This document shows positions 5,512-5,760 of a stretch of DNA of 5,760 bases, in pieces. How positions within the stretch are numbered: position 1 is the stretch's first letter; every line of letters begins with the position of its first letter. Under the pieces are notes generated by a model, which saw only the letters and a program-made list of their open reading frames with translations, ran no database searches and was not told the origin of the DNA. The DNA is taken from contig JAIXVO010000542.1 in NCBI GenBank assembly GCA_027482985.1, positions 1 through 5,760 of the forward strand, read 5' to 3'. The position numbers and the translations under genes are program-made. Source of the stretch: Cyanobacteriota bacterium. Lineage in GTDB: Bacteria > Cyanobacteriota > Cyanobacteriia > Leptolyngbyales > Leptolyngbyaceae.

Positions 5512-5760
5512 GAATTTTCAAGGATTAGGAACCAGATGAACGCGCCAGCGCAATAAAACTACTGCATAGACTTTACGGAGCATAAAAGCATCTGCGGCTT
5601 ACCTTAACTCAGTTAACTCTAGTTTCTTGCCATCGCTCAAGGTACATTCTTGGTTTTGGTCTAGCAATTTATCCTAGCAGGTCATTTCAGCCGAGGAGCG
5701 ATGACTGCGAGCGAGCGAAAAGCACACTCAACTCAGATGCCTCCACCTCATAAGGACTGC

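Larger units (their letters stand above)
5131..5760. other. Gene-poor tail downstream of mntH
   Basis: No intact gene of convincing quality is seen in these 630 bases. The stretch holds the HNH-nuclease remnant (about 5352-5511, minus), the hairpin repeat (5441-5469) and a short AGCG-rich stretch at 5696-5717 (GAGCGATGACTGCGAGCGAGCG) that resembles small dispersed repeats of cyanobacteria. Two short plus-strand frames exist, 5139-5264 (41 codons, begins MIGSRDCNTCKR) and 5279-5419 (46 codons, ends LLPWQNVYSVK). Neither has a clear ribosome site or a family I know, and the second overlaps the HNH remnant in antisense. A 13-base inverted repeat (ACTCTT-T-AAGAGT, 5256-5268) lies between them and has no T-run. 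I see nothing in 5512-5695. The lack of HIP1 sites here fits decaying or imported sequence, though the region is too short to prove it. Confidence 0.6.

Noticed and set aside
1..5760. CRISPR array, tRNA, rRNA or insertion-sequence transposase
   Set aside because: No regularly spaced repeats, cloverleaf sequence, conserved rRNA blocks or transposase motifs were seen.

Overview
The window comes from a cyanobacterium, probably a filamentous one. The main sign is seven exact copies of the HIP1 octamer GCGATCGC, a highly iterated palindrome of cyanobacterial genomes. The cobalamin-riboswitch variant, the HNH-nuclease remnant and the small dispersed hairpin at the right end fit the same origin. Almost every intact gene concerns transition-metal traffic across the cell envelope, so this looks like a metal-homeostasis cluster.

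Layout. (1) Positions 1-1320, minus strand: the periplasmic adaptor (membrane-fusion protein) of a heavy-metal RND efflux pump, CusB/CzcB type. It runs off the left edge, where the RND pump gene would be expected. (2) 1422-2576, minus: a 384-residue membrane protein with two predicted periplasmic beta-rich domains and a His-rich loop; I recognise no named family. (3) 2674-2859, minus: a 61-residue CbtB-like cobalt-transport protein ending in a His/Cys motif. (4) About 2897-3055, minus: a cobalamin (B12) riboswitch in the leader of cbtB. (5) 3269-3628, minus: a small exported Cys-rich protein ending in a CxCPxC motif. (6) 3814-5130, plus: an NRAMP-family divalent-metal importer (MntH), divergent from (5). 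(7) 5131-5760: a gene-poor tail containing a decayed HNH-endonuclease fragment interrupted by a small hairpin repeat.

How it may work together. The riboswitch ties cbtB, and possibly the genes behind it, to cellular B12, which is expected for a cobalt importer. The genes that follow are not the usual partner cbtA but the 384-residue protein and an efflux-pump adaptor. A near-identical tandem operator, ATGAAAG repeated at an 11-bp period, lies just upstream of the adaptor (1390-1407) and just upstream of mntH (3786-3803). This is the layout of OmpR/PhoB-family response-regulator sites and suggests that one metal-sensing two-component system controls both the exporter and the NRAMP/Cys-rich pair. 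That regulatory link is inference. The gene calls for the adaptor, MntH and CbtB and the riboswitch call are well supported by motifs read directly from the sequence.
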